Source of the DNA: JANLQX01 sp031423635
GTDB lineage: Bacteria > Actinomycetota > Acidimicrobiia > Acidimicrobiales > JANYDT01
Reading direction: 5' to 3'
Assembly (NCBI GenBank): GCA_031423635.1
Contig: JANPFX010000296.1
Location: forward strand, 1 to 37,562
Length of the DNA stretch: 37,562 bases
Position numbers and translations under genes: made by a program. The notes below the pieces were generated by a model. That model was not told the DNA's origin, did no database searches, and saw only the letters and a program-made list of their open reading frames with translations. The stretch's first letter is position 1; each line of letters starts with the position of its first letter. Below, piece after piece: positions 1 to 6,564 of this stretch.

Positions 1-362
1 CCATCATCGGCAGTCTCCGCCGGCACGGGGTTCGATTCTCGATCGACGATTTCGGCACCGGATACTCCTCGCTCTCCTACCTGAAGCGGCTACCCGTCGA
101 TGAGCTCAAGATCGACCGCTCGTTCATCGTCAACGTGGCGAACTCCGCGCCGGACGCGGCGATCGTGAAAGCGATCGCCGACCTCGCGACTGGACTCGGC
201 CTGCGCACGGTGGTCGAAGGGATCGAGGATGCCCGGACGTGGGAAGTGGTTGCGTCACTCGGTTGCCACGCCGGGCAGGGGTACTTCCTCACGCCGGGCC
301 TGGAGTCGCCCCGGCTTCTCGAGTGGATCGAACGCCGCGCCTTGGTCCGCGAATCGCGTTGA
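1..362 (+). CDS. EAL-domain c-di-GMP phosphodiesterase, C-terminal part (5' truncated by window edge)
   Basis: The open frame enters from the left edge (codons from base 3) and ends at TGA 360-362. EAL domains hydrolyse cyclic di-GMP to pGpG. The visible part is the C-terminal half of an EAL domain: SIDDFGTGYSSLSYL carries the metal-binding Asp pair, DELKIDRSFI the conserved Lys, VVEGIED the catalytic-loop Glu, and GCHAGQGYF the Gln of the QGY motif. All late EAL residues are intact, in contrast to the degenerate EAL of the protein at 27928-30771. What lies N-terminal (commonly GGDEF, PAS or GAF) is outside the window. Confident for the domain, unknown for full architecture. Confidence 0.93.
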   Translation, partial: IIGSLRRHGVRFSIDDFGTGYSSLSYLKRLPVDELKIDRSFIVNVANSAPDAAIVKAIADLATGLGLRTVVEGIEDARTWEVVASLGCHAGQGYFLTPGLESPRLLEWIERRALVRESR

Positions 363-389
363 CGACGACCTTGCCAGCACACCCGGTCG

Positions 390-1202
390 TTAGCCGATCG
401 CCGTGCCGAAGGCCTTGCCGATGCCATAGGTGATCGCCGAGGCGGCGACCACGATGGCGAACTGACGGGCTGCACTTCGGGCCACGTTGTTCCCGCTCGA
501 GCGGGCAATCGCTGCGCCGACGACCAGACTGGCCACACCGGTGAGTACGGCGGAGAGCAGAACGGCCGGCGTTCCCTTCATGAAGAACCACGGAAGGAGT
601 GGCACAAGCGCGCCGCCCGAGAACAGCGCTAGCGAGCTCACCGCGGCGGTCACTGGCGAACCCAGCTCGTCGGGGTCGATGCCGAACACGGTTCGCGCCG
701 TGAAGACCATGAACCTCTCCCCGTCGAGCGGGAGTTCGGTGCTGGCCCGACGGGCCGTGGATTCGTCGAACCCGACCTCGACGAGCTTGTCGACCAGTTG
801 ACCCAGGACCAGCTTCGGATTGCGAACGATGAGACGGCGCAGTTCCGCGAGAACACCGTGCAGCAATTCCACTTGGCTGCGGACGCTCACCCACTCGCCT
901 GCCGCCATCGACAGCGCGCCGGCGATGAGACTGGCGAAGCCGGCGATCCGCACCGCGCTCTGACTGGTGCTCGCCCCGGCGACACCCAGGATCAGGCAGA
1001 GGTTGGAGACCAGCCCATCGTTGACACCTAGCACGGCCGCCCGTGCGGCACCTCGCGAAACCTGCTGGGCGCGGACCCGAAGCGCCCGGGCATCGGCATC
1101 GGCGTCCGCCACTTGCGCATCGATGGCAACGGTGATCGGCGCGCGTGCGTGCGTCGCCCCGTTGCCGAGAACCGATCGACCGGCGTTGGGAGTCGAGGTC
1201 AC
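390..1202 (-). CDS. VIT1/CCC1-family membrane transporter (iron/manganese type)
   Basis: This looks like a VIT/CCC1-family integral membrane protein, a family that moves Fe2+ or Mn2+ across membranes. The segment GAARAAVLGVNDGLVSNLCL is the family's first-helix signature, followed by SLIAGALSMAAGEWVSVRSQ (second helix with the conserved MAAGE) and a charged cytoplasmic stretch. Three C-terminal hydrophobic helices follow (around ALFSGGALVPLLPWF, VLLSAVLTGVASLVVGAA and FAIVVAASAITYGI). The GTG at 1202 (about 270 aa) is preferred because the open frame upstream to 1292 gives an arginine-rich stretch unlike the family. No good ribosome site was seen, so the start is uncertain. The substrate is inferred from the family only. 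Confidence 0.85.
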   Translation of the reverse strand: MTSTPNAGRSVLGNGATHARAPITVAIDAQVADADADARALRVRAQQVSRGAARAAVLGVNDGLVSNLCLILGVAGASTSQSAVRIAGFASLIAGALSMAAGEWVSVRSQVELLHGVLAELRRLIVRNPKLVLGQLVDKLVEVGFDESTARRASTELPLDGERFMVFTARTVFGIDPDELGSPVTAAVSSLALFSGGALVPLLPWFFMKGTPAVLLSAVLTGVASLVVGAAIARSSGNNVARSAARQFAIVVAASAITYGIGKAFGTAIG

Positions 1203-1249
1203 CCGGTCATCTTCATCGATCAGAGCGGACCCGCAAGCACCGCGTGTAG

Positions 1250-1558
1250 CGCCGCGCTGACTCCATCGTCGACGGCGGGCTCCAGTGCGCACGTCACGGC
1301 TGGCGTTTCGACGGTGACCGCGCCTGCACAGCTATTCCTGCCCTCGGCACCGATGCGTCGTTTCCGACTCGGGCCCACCTCGACGCGCCGTTCGCCGCCA
1401 TGGAACGATGCGGACTCTTCTGGCTTGCGCCCGAAGAGCCGATCGCACCGCTGCCCGAGCTTCATACGCGCGCGGATCGTCTGAGTGCCGCGTGGCGCAA
1501 GCTGATCGCCGACATGGCGGACAGCGAGATGAAGCACGCCGCGTTTGTGGACAACTGA
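1250..1558 (+). pseudogene. Remnant of a Rieske [2Fe-2S] domain protein
   Basis: A stop-free frame of 102 codons runs from just after TAG 1247-1249 to TGA 1556-1558. It reads VDGGLQCARHGWRFDG, then IPALGTDASFPTRAHL, then CGLFWLAPEEP. This is the second half of a Rieske domain as found in ring-hydroxylating oxygenases: a Cys-x2-His cluster ligand pair, the GWRFDG turn and the G-L-x-W-L-A-P-E-E-P strand. The first ligand pair (Cys-x-His) is missing because the frame is closed upstream. After APEEP the sequence jumps to an unrelated helical C terminus ending AAFVDN, so the catalytic iron domain is absent. No start codon precedes the Rieske part, so a decayed gene is likely. Neighbour: the EthA-like monooxygenase, convergent, 21 bp away. 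Confidence 0.55.
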
Positions 1559-1579
1559 GAGGCCCGTACGAGCGACCCG

Positions 1580-3088
1580 TCAGCTGTAGATGAGCGTGCC
1601 GTCGTCGAGATCGACCGCGGGGAGCTCAACCTTGTCGCGCTCGTAGTCCTGGCTCATCTGCCACGGAGCATGACCCAGTTGCTTGGGCATGAGGTGCATG
1701 CCGCGCTGGATGTAGCCCGGGTTGAAGTTCTCCGGGTCGATCCACGGAAGCCTCGGGCTGTCGGCTTCGTCGTCGCGCAACTGCGGAGTGACCGTCGACG
1801 CGCCGGTCTCGTCGAGGTGACGAAGAAGACGGCAGACGAAGTCGGCAAGGAGATCGGCCCGGAGCGTCCAGCTCGCCCGGAAGTAGCCGAACACCCAGAG
1901 CAGATTGGGTACTCCGGTGAACATCATCCCGCGGTAGGTCACGGCGTCGTGGAAGGCAAGGGGCTCACCATCGATGGTGAACGCGATGTCACCGAGGACG
2001 TTGAGGTTGAAACCCGTCGCCGTGACGATGATGTCCGCTTCGAGTTCGACGCCGGACTTCAGCAGGATGCCCTTCTCGGTGAACGTGTCGATCTCGTCCG
2101 TGACGACCGATGCCCTGCCCGATTTGATGCCGAGGAAAAGATCGGCGTCGGGGATGAACGCGAGCCGCTGCCTCCACGGTCGATAGCTCGGGGTGAAGTG
2201 CTTCGCGACGGTCTCCTCGGGGAGAAAGGCCCGCACGCCCATCAACAGATCGGCGGCGAGAGCATCGGGCTCTTCGAATGAGCGGCGGGTGACGTTCGCC
2301 TGATCGTGGAGGATCTTCTTGCGCACGATCGCGTGGATCCACTCCTCCGGCGTGTCGATCTCGCGTAGGAGGTCGGCGAGTTCGTTGGCGTTGCGTCCGG
2401 TCACGAAGTACGTCGGCGAGCGCTGCAGCATCGTGACGTGCTCGCACTTCGGCGCGATCGCCGGAACCAGCGTCGCCGCGGTGGCGCCCGATCCGATGCA
2501 GATCACCTTCTTGCCCGCGTAGTCGAGATCGTCGGGCCAGGTCTGCGGATGCACGATCTGACCACCGAAGCGGTCCTTGCCGGGCCAGTTCGGGGTGTAC
2601 CCCTCGGAGTGGCGGTAGTAGCCCTGGCACATCCACAGGAACGAGGCGGTGAACGTGCGAACCTCGTCCGAATCCGTCTTGGTGGCGACGATCGTCCAGC
2701 GCTTGTCTGTCGATGACCATTGGGCCGAGGAGATCTTGTGGTTGTAGCGGATGTGCTCGTCGAGGTTGTCGTCGGCGATCACCTCGCCCATGTACGTCTT
2801 GATCTCGCCCGCGGTGGCGATCGGTGCACCGGTCCAAGGCTTGAAGCGGTAACCGAACGTATAGAGATCGCTGTCGGAACGGATGCCCGGATACCGGTGC
2901 GTGCGCCACGTGCCGCCGAAGCCGTCGAGCGCCTCGAGAACGACAAACGTCTTGTCGGGACACTGCTCGTTGAGGTGATGTGCGCCCCCGACGCCGGAGA
3001 TCCCGGCCCCGACGATCAACACATCGAAGTGCTCCGGCTGGCGTGCGCCGGCTGGGGTGATCGTGGACATGGTCGTCGTCGTGGTCAT
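1580..3088 (-). CDS. Flavin-containing (Baeyer-Villiger type) monooxygenase, EthA-like
   Basis: A 502-residue FAD/NADPH monooxygenase that should insert oxygen into ketones or oxidise S/N atoms. GAGISG at residues 27-32 is the FAD Rossmann motif. FGGQIVHPQTWP at 174-185 fits the Baeyer-Villiger fingerprint F-x-G-x3-H-x3-W-P, and GSGATA at 199-204 is the NADPH-binding motif. GGTWRTHRYPGIRSDSD and the C-terminal layout follow mycobacterial EthA closely, including its length near 490 aa. The ATG at 3088 has GAGGAG about 10 nt upstream; an in-frame ATG at 3070 is the alternative. It stands alone, transcribed away from the nucleoside hydrolase. Family confident, substrate unknown. Confidence 0.92.
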   Translation of the reverse strand: MTTTTTMSTITPAGARQPEHFDVLIVGAGISGVGGAHHLNEQCPDKTFVVLEALDGFGGTWRTHRYPGIRSDSDLYTFGYRFKPWTGAPIATAGEIKTYMGEVIADDNLDEHIRYNHKISSAQWSSTDKRWTIVATKTDSDEVRTFTASFLWMCQGYYRHSEGYTPNWPGKDRFGGQIVHPQTWPDDLDYAGKKVICIGSGATAATLVPAIAPKCEHVTMLQRSPTYFVTGRNANELADLLREIDTPEEWIHAIVRKKILHDQANVTRRSFEEPDALAADLLMGVRAFLPEETVAKHFTPSYRPWRQRLAFIPDADLFLGIKSGRASVVTDEIDTFTEKGILLKSGVELEADIIVTATGFNLNVLGDIAFTIDGEPLAFHDAVTYRGMMFTGVPNLLWVFGYFRASWTLRADLLADFVCRLLRHLDETGASTVTPQLRDDEADSPRLPWIDPENFNPGYIQRGMHLMPKQLGHAPWQMSQDYERDKVELPAVDLDDGTLIYS

Positions 3089-3212
3089 CTCGTCTGATCT
3101 CCTCGGAGCATCCGAGAGCCTCGCACTTCAGCGATCCGATCCACCAAACGCGGTGGTGTGGCAAGGGGCACGGCGAGGCCCGGTCGGCCTGGCCTCGGGT
3201 GGGTGGGCCGAC

Positions 3213-4166
3213 CTACCGGAGCGCGTCGATGATCAGGGCGAAGGCGGCGTCGGCATCGACGGACTGCAGCACACGGCAGTTGGGTGCGGGCATCTCCCGA
3301 AAGGACCGTTGATCGACGACCGTCATGCCCCTGGTGTGCATGCCGGCAGTCTCGATGTCCAGACGCGCGTCGTAGTGAGCGAAGAGCTCCGGATGGGTCA
3401 ACGCAAGGACGGCGAGCGGATCGTGCATCGGCGCGCCGATCACGTCGAACTGCCGTGCTCGGTACCGGTCGCTGAACTCGTCGAGGAGGTCGGCGAAGAG
3501 CAGAGCCGTCGGTCCGGCGGTCTTGCGCAGCACCGCGATCCTCTCCGGCGTGGCCTGGAATTGGTGGGAGATGTTGAGCCCGGCCATCACCAACGGCGCG
3601 CCGGAGCGCACCACGATGTCCGCCGCTTCGGGGTCGGCCCAGATGTTGAACTCCGCCGTGGCCGACCAGTTCCCGACGTGCGTGCTGCCACCCATGAACG
3701 ACACACCGGCGACCTTGGCGGCGAGGCCGGCATCACGCTCGAAGGCGAGGGCGACGTTGGTCATTGGTCCGGTGACGATCAGCCACACACCGCTACCGGC
3801 GTTGGCGTTCTGCCCATGCTCGCGACGGACCGTCTCGACGAGGAAACCCACTGCGTCATCCGATGTCGGCGGACGACTCGGAGGTGAGAGCTCGGCGCCA
3901 GCGAGACCACTCTGACCGTGGATGTTCGTGGCCTCACGCAACTCGTTGACCAGTGGGTTCGGGGCGCCGGCGTGCACTTCGACGTCCGGCCGTCCGATCA
4001 GGTCGAGCACCTGCAGCGCGTTCTTCGTCGTGCGATCAAGGCCGACATTGCCGCCCACGGTGGTGACACCGAGCAGATCCGTATGCGCGCATGCGAGTGC
4101 GATCGCCAGCGCGTCGTCGTGGCCGGGATCGCAGTCGAGGACGACGCGCAGACGAGGGTTGGGCAT
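3213..4166 (-). CDS. Inosine/uridine-preferring nucleoside hydrolase family protein
   Basis: A 317-residue IUNH-family enzyme, expected to cleave the N-glycosidic bond of ribonucleosides to give ribose and base for salvage. VVLDCDPGHDDALAIAL near the N terminus is the Ca2+-binding DxDPGxDD signature. GGSTHVGNWSATAEFNIWADPEAA is the central substrate loop (GN..p.AEFN...DPEAA), and MHDPLAVLAL supplies the family's catalytic-region His-Asp. Length is normal (about 310-320). On its own strand a TAGGAT box (4173-4178) ends 6 nt before the ATG, suggesting a leaderless transcript. A hairpin GGGCGG-TCG-CCGCCC (4180-4194) lies just upstream, between this gene and hspR. Nucleoside preference cannot be read from the sequence. 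Confidence 0.93.
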   Translation of the reverse strand: MPNPRLRVVLDCDPGHDDALAIALACAHTDLLGVTTVGGNVGLDRTTKNALQVLDLIGRPDVEVHAGAPNPLVNELREATNIHGQSGLAGAELSPPSRPPTSDDAVGFLVETVRREHGQNANAGSGVWLIVTGPMTNVALAFERDAGLAAKVAGVSFMGGSTHVGNWSATAEFNIWADPEAADIVVRSGAPLVMAGLNISHQFQATPERIAVLRKTAGPTALLFADLLDEFSDRYRARQFDVIGAPMHDPLAVLALTHPELFAHYDARLDIETAGMHTRGMTVVDQRSFREMPAPNCRVLQSVDADAAFALIIDALR

Positions 4167-4172
4167 TGCCGG

Positions 4173-4178
4173 ATCCTA
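4173..4178 (-). promoter_or_regulatory. -10 box of the nucleoside hydrolase gene (leaderless candidate)
   Basis: On the minus strand this reads TAGGAT and ends 6 nt before the ATG at 4166. That spacing places the transcription start at or next to the start codon. No Shine-Dalgarno sequence is present in between. No convincing -35 was seen. Confidence 0.45.
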
Positions 4179-4253
4179 CGGGCGGTCGCCGCCCAGGGCA
4201 CATCAGCCGCGCGGTCGTTCGTTCCGGGAGGCCATGAGCCGGACGTGGCGCGC

Positions 4254-4661
4254 CTACTGCCGTGGTGGAAATCTCTGCTCTGGAAGCCGATTCAATGGAA
4301 CGAGATCGCGTCGATAGTGCCGATGCGTGGCCTCCACGGCTTCGGCCAATGCGAGGCGCGCTGCTGCCAATTCGTTGCGGAGACGCTCGTTCTCCGCCTC
4401 CAGTTCGAGGACCTGGCGGACGCCTTCGAGGTTGAGTCCGGCATTCGTCAACTGGGCGATCCGGTGGAGCATGGCGATGTCGCGCTGGCTGTAGCGCCGG
4501 CTGCGGCCCGGGGTGCGTGACGGCTCGAGCAGCCCTTTGCGCTCGTAGATCCGGAGCGTCTGGGGGTGCATGCCGGCGAGTTCGGCGGCGACGGAGATGA
4601 CGTACACAGCCCGCGAGGCGCCATGGGAGAACTCCTTGTCCGGATCGCTAGGCGGCGTCAT
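4254..4661 (-). CDS. hspR: Heat-shock repressor HspR (MerR family)
   Basis: A 135-residue MerR-type regulator. The segment VYVISVAAELAGMHPQTLRI followed by YERKGLL is diagnostic for HspR, the actinobacterial repressor that binds HAIR inverted repeats with DnaK as co-repressor. Next come the winged-helix part SRRYSQRDIAMLHRIAQL and a coiled coil (LEAENERLRNELAAARLALAEA). It is the last gene of dnaK-grpE-dnaJ-hspR. The ATG at 4661 has GAGG 5 nt upstream; an in-frame GTG at 4667 is also possible. Unusually, a hairpin/palindrome element (4743-4808) separates it from dnaJ. Its operator candidate is at 8499-8519, so autoregulation of the operon is expected. Confidence 0.95.
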   Translation of the reverse strand: MTPPSDPDKEFSHGASRAVYVISVAAELAGMHPQTLRIYERKGLLEPSRTPGRSRRYSQRDIAMLHRIAQLTNAGLNLEGVRQVLELEAENERLRNELAAARLALAEAVEATHRHYRRDLVPLNRLPEQRFPPRQ

Positions 4662-4742
4662 GTGCACCTCGTTTCCTCAATCGGTGTTGCTGGCGGGTTC
4701 GGCACGGCTGCAGATGGCCAGCCGGGTCGTCGCTCGTGGTGC

Positions 4743-4808
4743 GGCAGAACACCTCCGAGTGACGTTGGGAGGCGTTCTGCCCCAATATACGGGGGCAACC
4801 TCTCTCCC
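4743..4808 (+). repeat. Palindromic intergenic repeat, copy A (between dnaJ and hspR)
   Basis: On the plus strand the element starts GGCAGAACACCTCC, pairs with GGAGGCGTTCTGCC (one mismatch) across an 11-nt loop, continues with the near-palindrome CCCCAATATACGGGG and ends CAACCTCTCTCCC. The same parts in the same order recur at 15852-15917 and, inverted, at 30858-30923. In the dnaK operon mRNA it would form two stacked hairpins directly upstream of hspR. Confidence 0.85.
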
Positions 4809-4823
4809 AACGGCTCCATCGCC

Positions 4824-5924
4824 TCACACGCCCAGGTGGGCTCGGGGATTGGGGGTGGCGGTGGCCAAGGATTCGATGGCTGCTTGCTGCTCCGGGGTCG
4901 GTGCGCTGGGCACGTCGATCTCGAGCGTGACGAGCAGGTCACCGGCGCCACCGGCAGCGGCAGCGCCCTTCCCCTTGGCCCGGAGGACCCGACCTGATTT
5001 CGAGCCCGGAGGCACGCGGAGGGACACCTTGCCGTCGAGCGTCGGGACGGTGATGGTGGCCCCGAGGACCGCCTCGGCGAAGGTGATCGGCGTGGAGAGC
5101 GTGAGGTCCTTGCCCTTACGACCGAACAGTGAGTGCCCGCCGACGCGAACGGTGACGAGAAGATCGCCTGGCGGGCCACCATTGAAGCCCATACCACCGC
5201 GATGCTTGAGCCGTATCCGCTGTCCGTCTTCCACCCCGGCCGGCACGCGCAGCTTCACCCGACGCGGCTTGGTGGAGCCGCCGGTCCCTTGACACGAGGG
5301 ACAGGGCGTCTCGATCCGCATCCCCGTCCCGCCACAGCGTGAGCACGGCTGCGAGAAGGAGAAGAAGCCCTGGTTGGAATCGACCGAACCGCGACCGCCG
5401 CAGGCCGAGCAGACCGACGATGTGGTTCCCGGCGCAGCGCCCGTGGCGTTGCACGTCTCGCACGGGCCCGCGCCGACGATGTTCACCTCGGTCGTCACAC
5501 CACTGACCGCATCACCGAAGGCCAGCGTGAGCGAGGCCTCGAGGTCTTCCCCGCGGCGCGGCCCCGGCTGACCACGCCGCTTCTGCCCGCGTCCGAACAC
5601 GCCGCCGAGAAGGTCGCTCAGGTCATCGACACGGAATCCGCTCGTGGCTCCGCCTCCGCCACCACCGGGAGGGCCGAAGCCATACGCCGACGGGCCGGCG
5701 GCGCGGACTTCGTCGTAGGAGGATCGCTTGTCGGCATCGCTCAGCACGGCATAGGCCGTGCTGATCTCCTTGAACTTGTCTTCGCGACCCGGGTGGGAGT
5801 CGGGATGATTCTCCTTGGCGAGTTTGCGGTACGCCTTGGTGATCTCCTTCTCCGTCGCCGTCTTCGCGACGCCGAGGGTTGCGTAGTAGTCCTTCTCGAA
5901 CCACTCACGCTGCGGCTGTGCCAT
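4824..5924 (-). CDS. dnaJ: Chaperone DnaJ (Hsp40)
   Basis: A 366-residue co-chaperone that delivers substrates to DnaK and stimulates its ATPase. The J domain (about residues 10-75) has the essential HPD in KENHPDSHPG. A Gly-rich linker follows (GPPGGGGGGATSGF). The zinc-finger domain has all four CxxCxGxG repeats: CETCNATG, CSACGGRG, CSRCGGTG and CPSCQGTG. The C-terminal substrate domain follows (RVKLRVPAGVEDGQRIRLKH). It sits third in the heat-shock operon, 67 bp after grpE, with GAGG about 8 nt before the ATG. The gap to grpE contains an 18-bp copy of the grpE 3' end. Confidence 0.97.
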   Translation of the reverse strand: MAQPQREWFEKDYYATLGVAKTATEKEITKAYRKLAKENHPDSHPGREDKFKEISTAYAVLSDADKRSSYDEVRAAGPSAYGFGPPGGGGGGATSGFRVDDLSDLLGGVFGRGQKRRGQPGPRRGEDLEASLTLAFGDAVSGVTTEVNIVGAGPCETCNATGAAPGTTSSVCSACGGRGSVDSNQGFFSFSQPCSRCGGTGMRIETPCPSCQGTGGSTKPRRVKLRVPAGVEDGQRIRLKHRGGMGFNGGPPGDLLVTVRVGGHSLFGRKGKDLTLSTPITFAEAVLGATITVPTLDGKVSLRVPPGSKSGRVLRAKGKGAAAAGGAGDLLVTLEIDVPSAPTPEQQAAIESLATATPNPRAHLGV

Positions 5925-5935
5925 CGGCGGAGCCT

Positions 5936-5953
5936 CAGCCCTTGACCTTCACT
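5936..5953. repeat. 18-bp direct repeat of the grpE 3' end (copy in the grpE-dnaJ gap)
   Basis: TCAGCCCTTGACCTTCAC at 5936-5953 is identical to 5992-6009. The latter is the complement of the last grpE codons (VKVKG) plus the stop. The intergenic copy lies just before the dnaJ ribosome-binding region. It looks like a small local duplication. Confidence 0.8.
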
Positions 5954-5991
5954 GCGCCCAACCGTTGCTGCCGATAGCGCGACATCACCGA

Positions 5992-6546
5992 TCAGCCCTT
6001 GACCTTCACCATTGCTGCGCGGACGACCTTGGACTTCCAGCGGTACCCGGCACGCAGCACCTCGCTGACGATCGGGCCCTCTGCGTCTGCATCGGCCTCC
6101 TCGTGCACGACGGCGTCGGCCACCGATGGATCGAACGCCTCGCCCTGGGGCGCGAGCCGTTCGAGTCCTTCGCTTTCCAACGCGCTCAGCAGCGCGTCGT
6201 GCAACTTCGCCATCGGCGAGGCGTCGACATCATCGGCGTGGGACATGGCCAGTTCAAACGTGTCGAGGACCGGAAGGAGCTTGGTGATCAGCTTCTCCCC
6301 CGCCCGTTCGGCCGCGGCTTCCTGATCCCGCAACGACCGTTTCCGGTAGTTGTCGAAGTCGGCTTTGAGCCGCTGCAGCGAGTCGAGGAAGTCGTCTCGT
6401 TCGGCCCGAAGGGTCATCAGCACTTGCTCCTCGGCTGACAGCACCGAGTCGAGGTCGGCGTCAAACGCCTCGGCGGCGGCTGCCGCCGAGGCGTCGTCAC
6501 CGGACGGCGCGCCTTCCTTCGGTTCGTTCGTCTCTTCCGAAGTCAT
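5992..6546 (-). CDS. grpE: Nucleotide exchange factor GrpE
   Basis: About 184 residues; releases ADP from DnaK. An acidic, Ala-rich N-terminal tail is followed by the long dimerisation helix (LRAERDDFLDSLQRLKADFD then NYRKRS). The C-terminal beta domain then ends GPIVSEVLRAGYRWKSKVVR AA-type, with G-Y-x-x-x-x-x-V-x-R typical of GrpE. The gene lies 15-18 bp after dnaK, so the two are certainly co-transcribed. The start may be ATG 6546 or the adjacent GTG 6549. The ribosome site is poor, and translational coupling to dnaK is likely. Confidence 0.95.
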   Translation of the reverse strand: MTSEETNEPKEGAPSGDDASAAAAAEAFDADLDSVLSAEEQVLMTLRAERDDFLDSLQRLKADFDNYRKRSLRDQEAAAERAGEKLITKLLPVLDTFELAMSHADDVDASPMAKLHDALLSALESEGLERLAPQGEAFDPSVADAVVHEEADADAEGPIVSEVLRAGYRWKSKVVRAAMVKVKG

Positions 6547-6564
6547 CACAGATACCCAGCGCGC

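Noticed and set aside
1989..3164. 391-codon frame overlapping the flavin monooxygenase
   Set aside because: Arg/Asp/His-rich shadow frame with no recognisable motif; the monooxygenase frame has all FMO motifs.
3209..3223. The sequence GACCTACCGGAGCGC matches half of the TetR palindrome at 15825-15839
   Set aside because: It lies at the 3' end of the nucleoside hydrolase gene, lacks the other half-site, and a 15-bp chance match is expected in a GC-rich window of this size.
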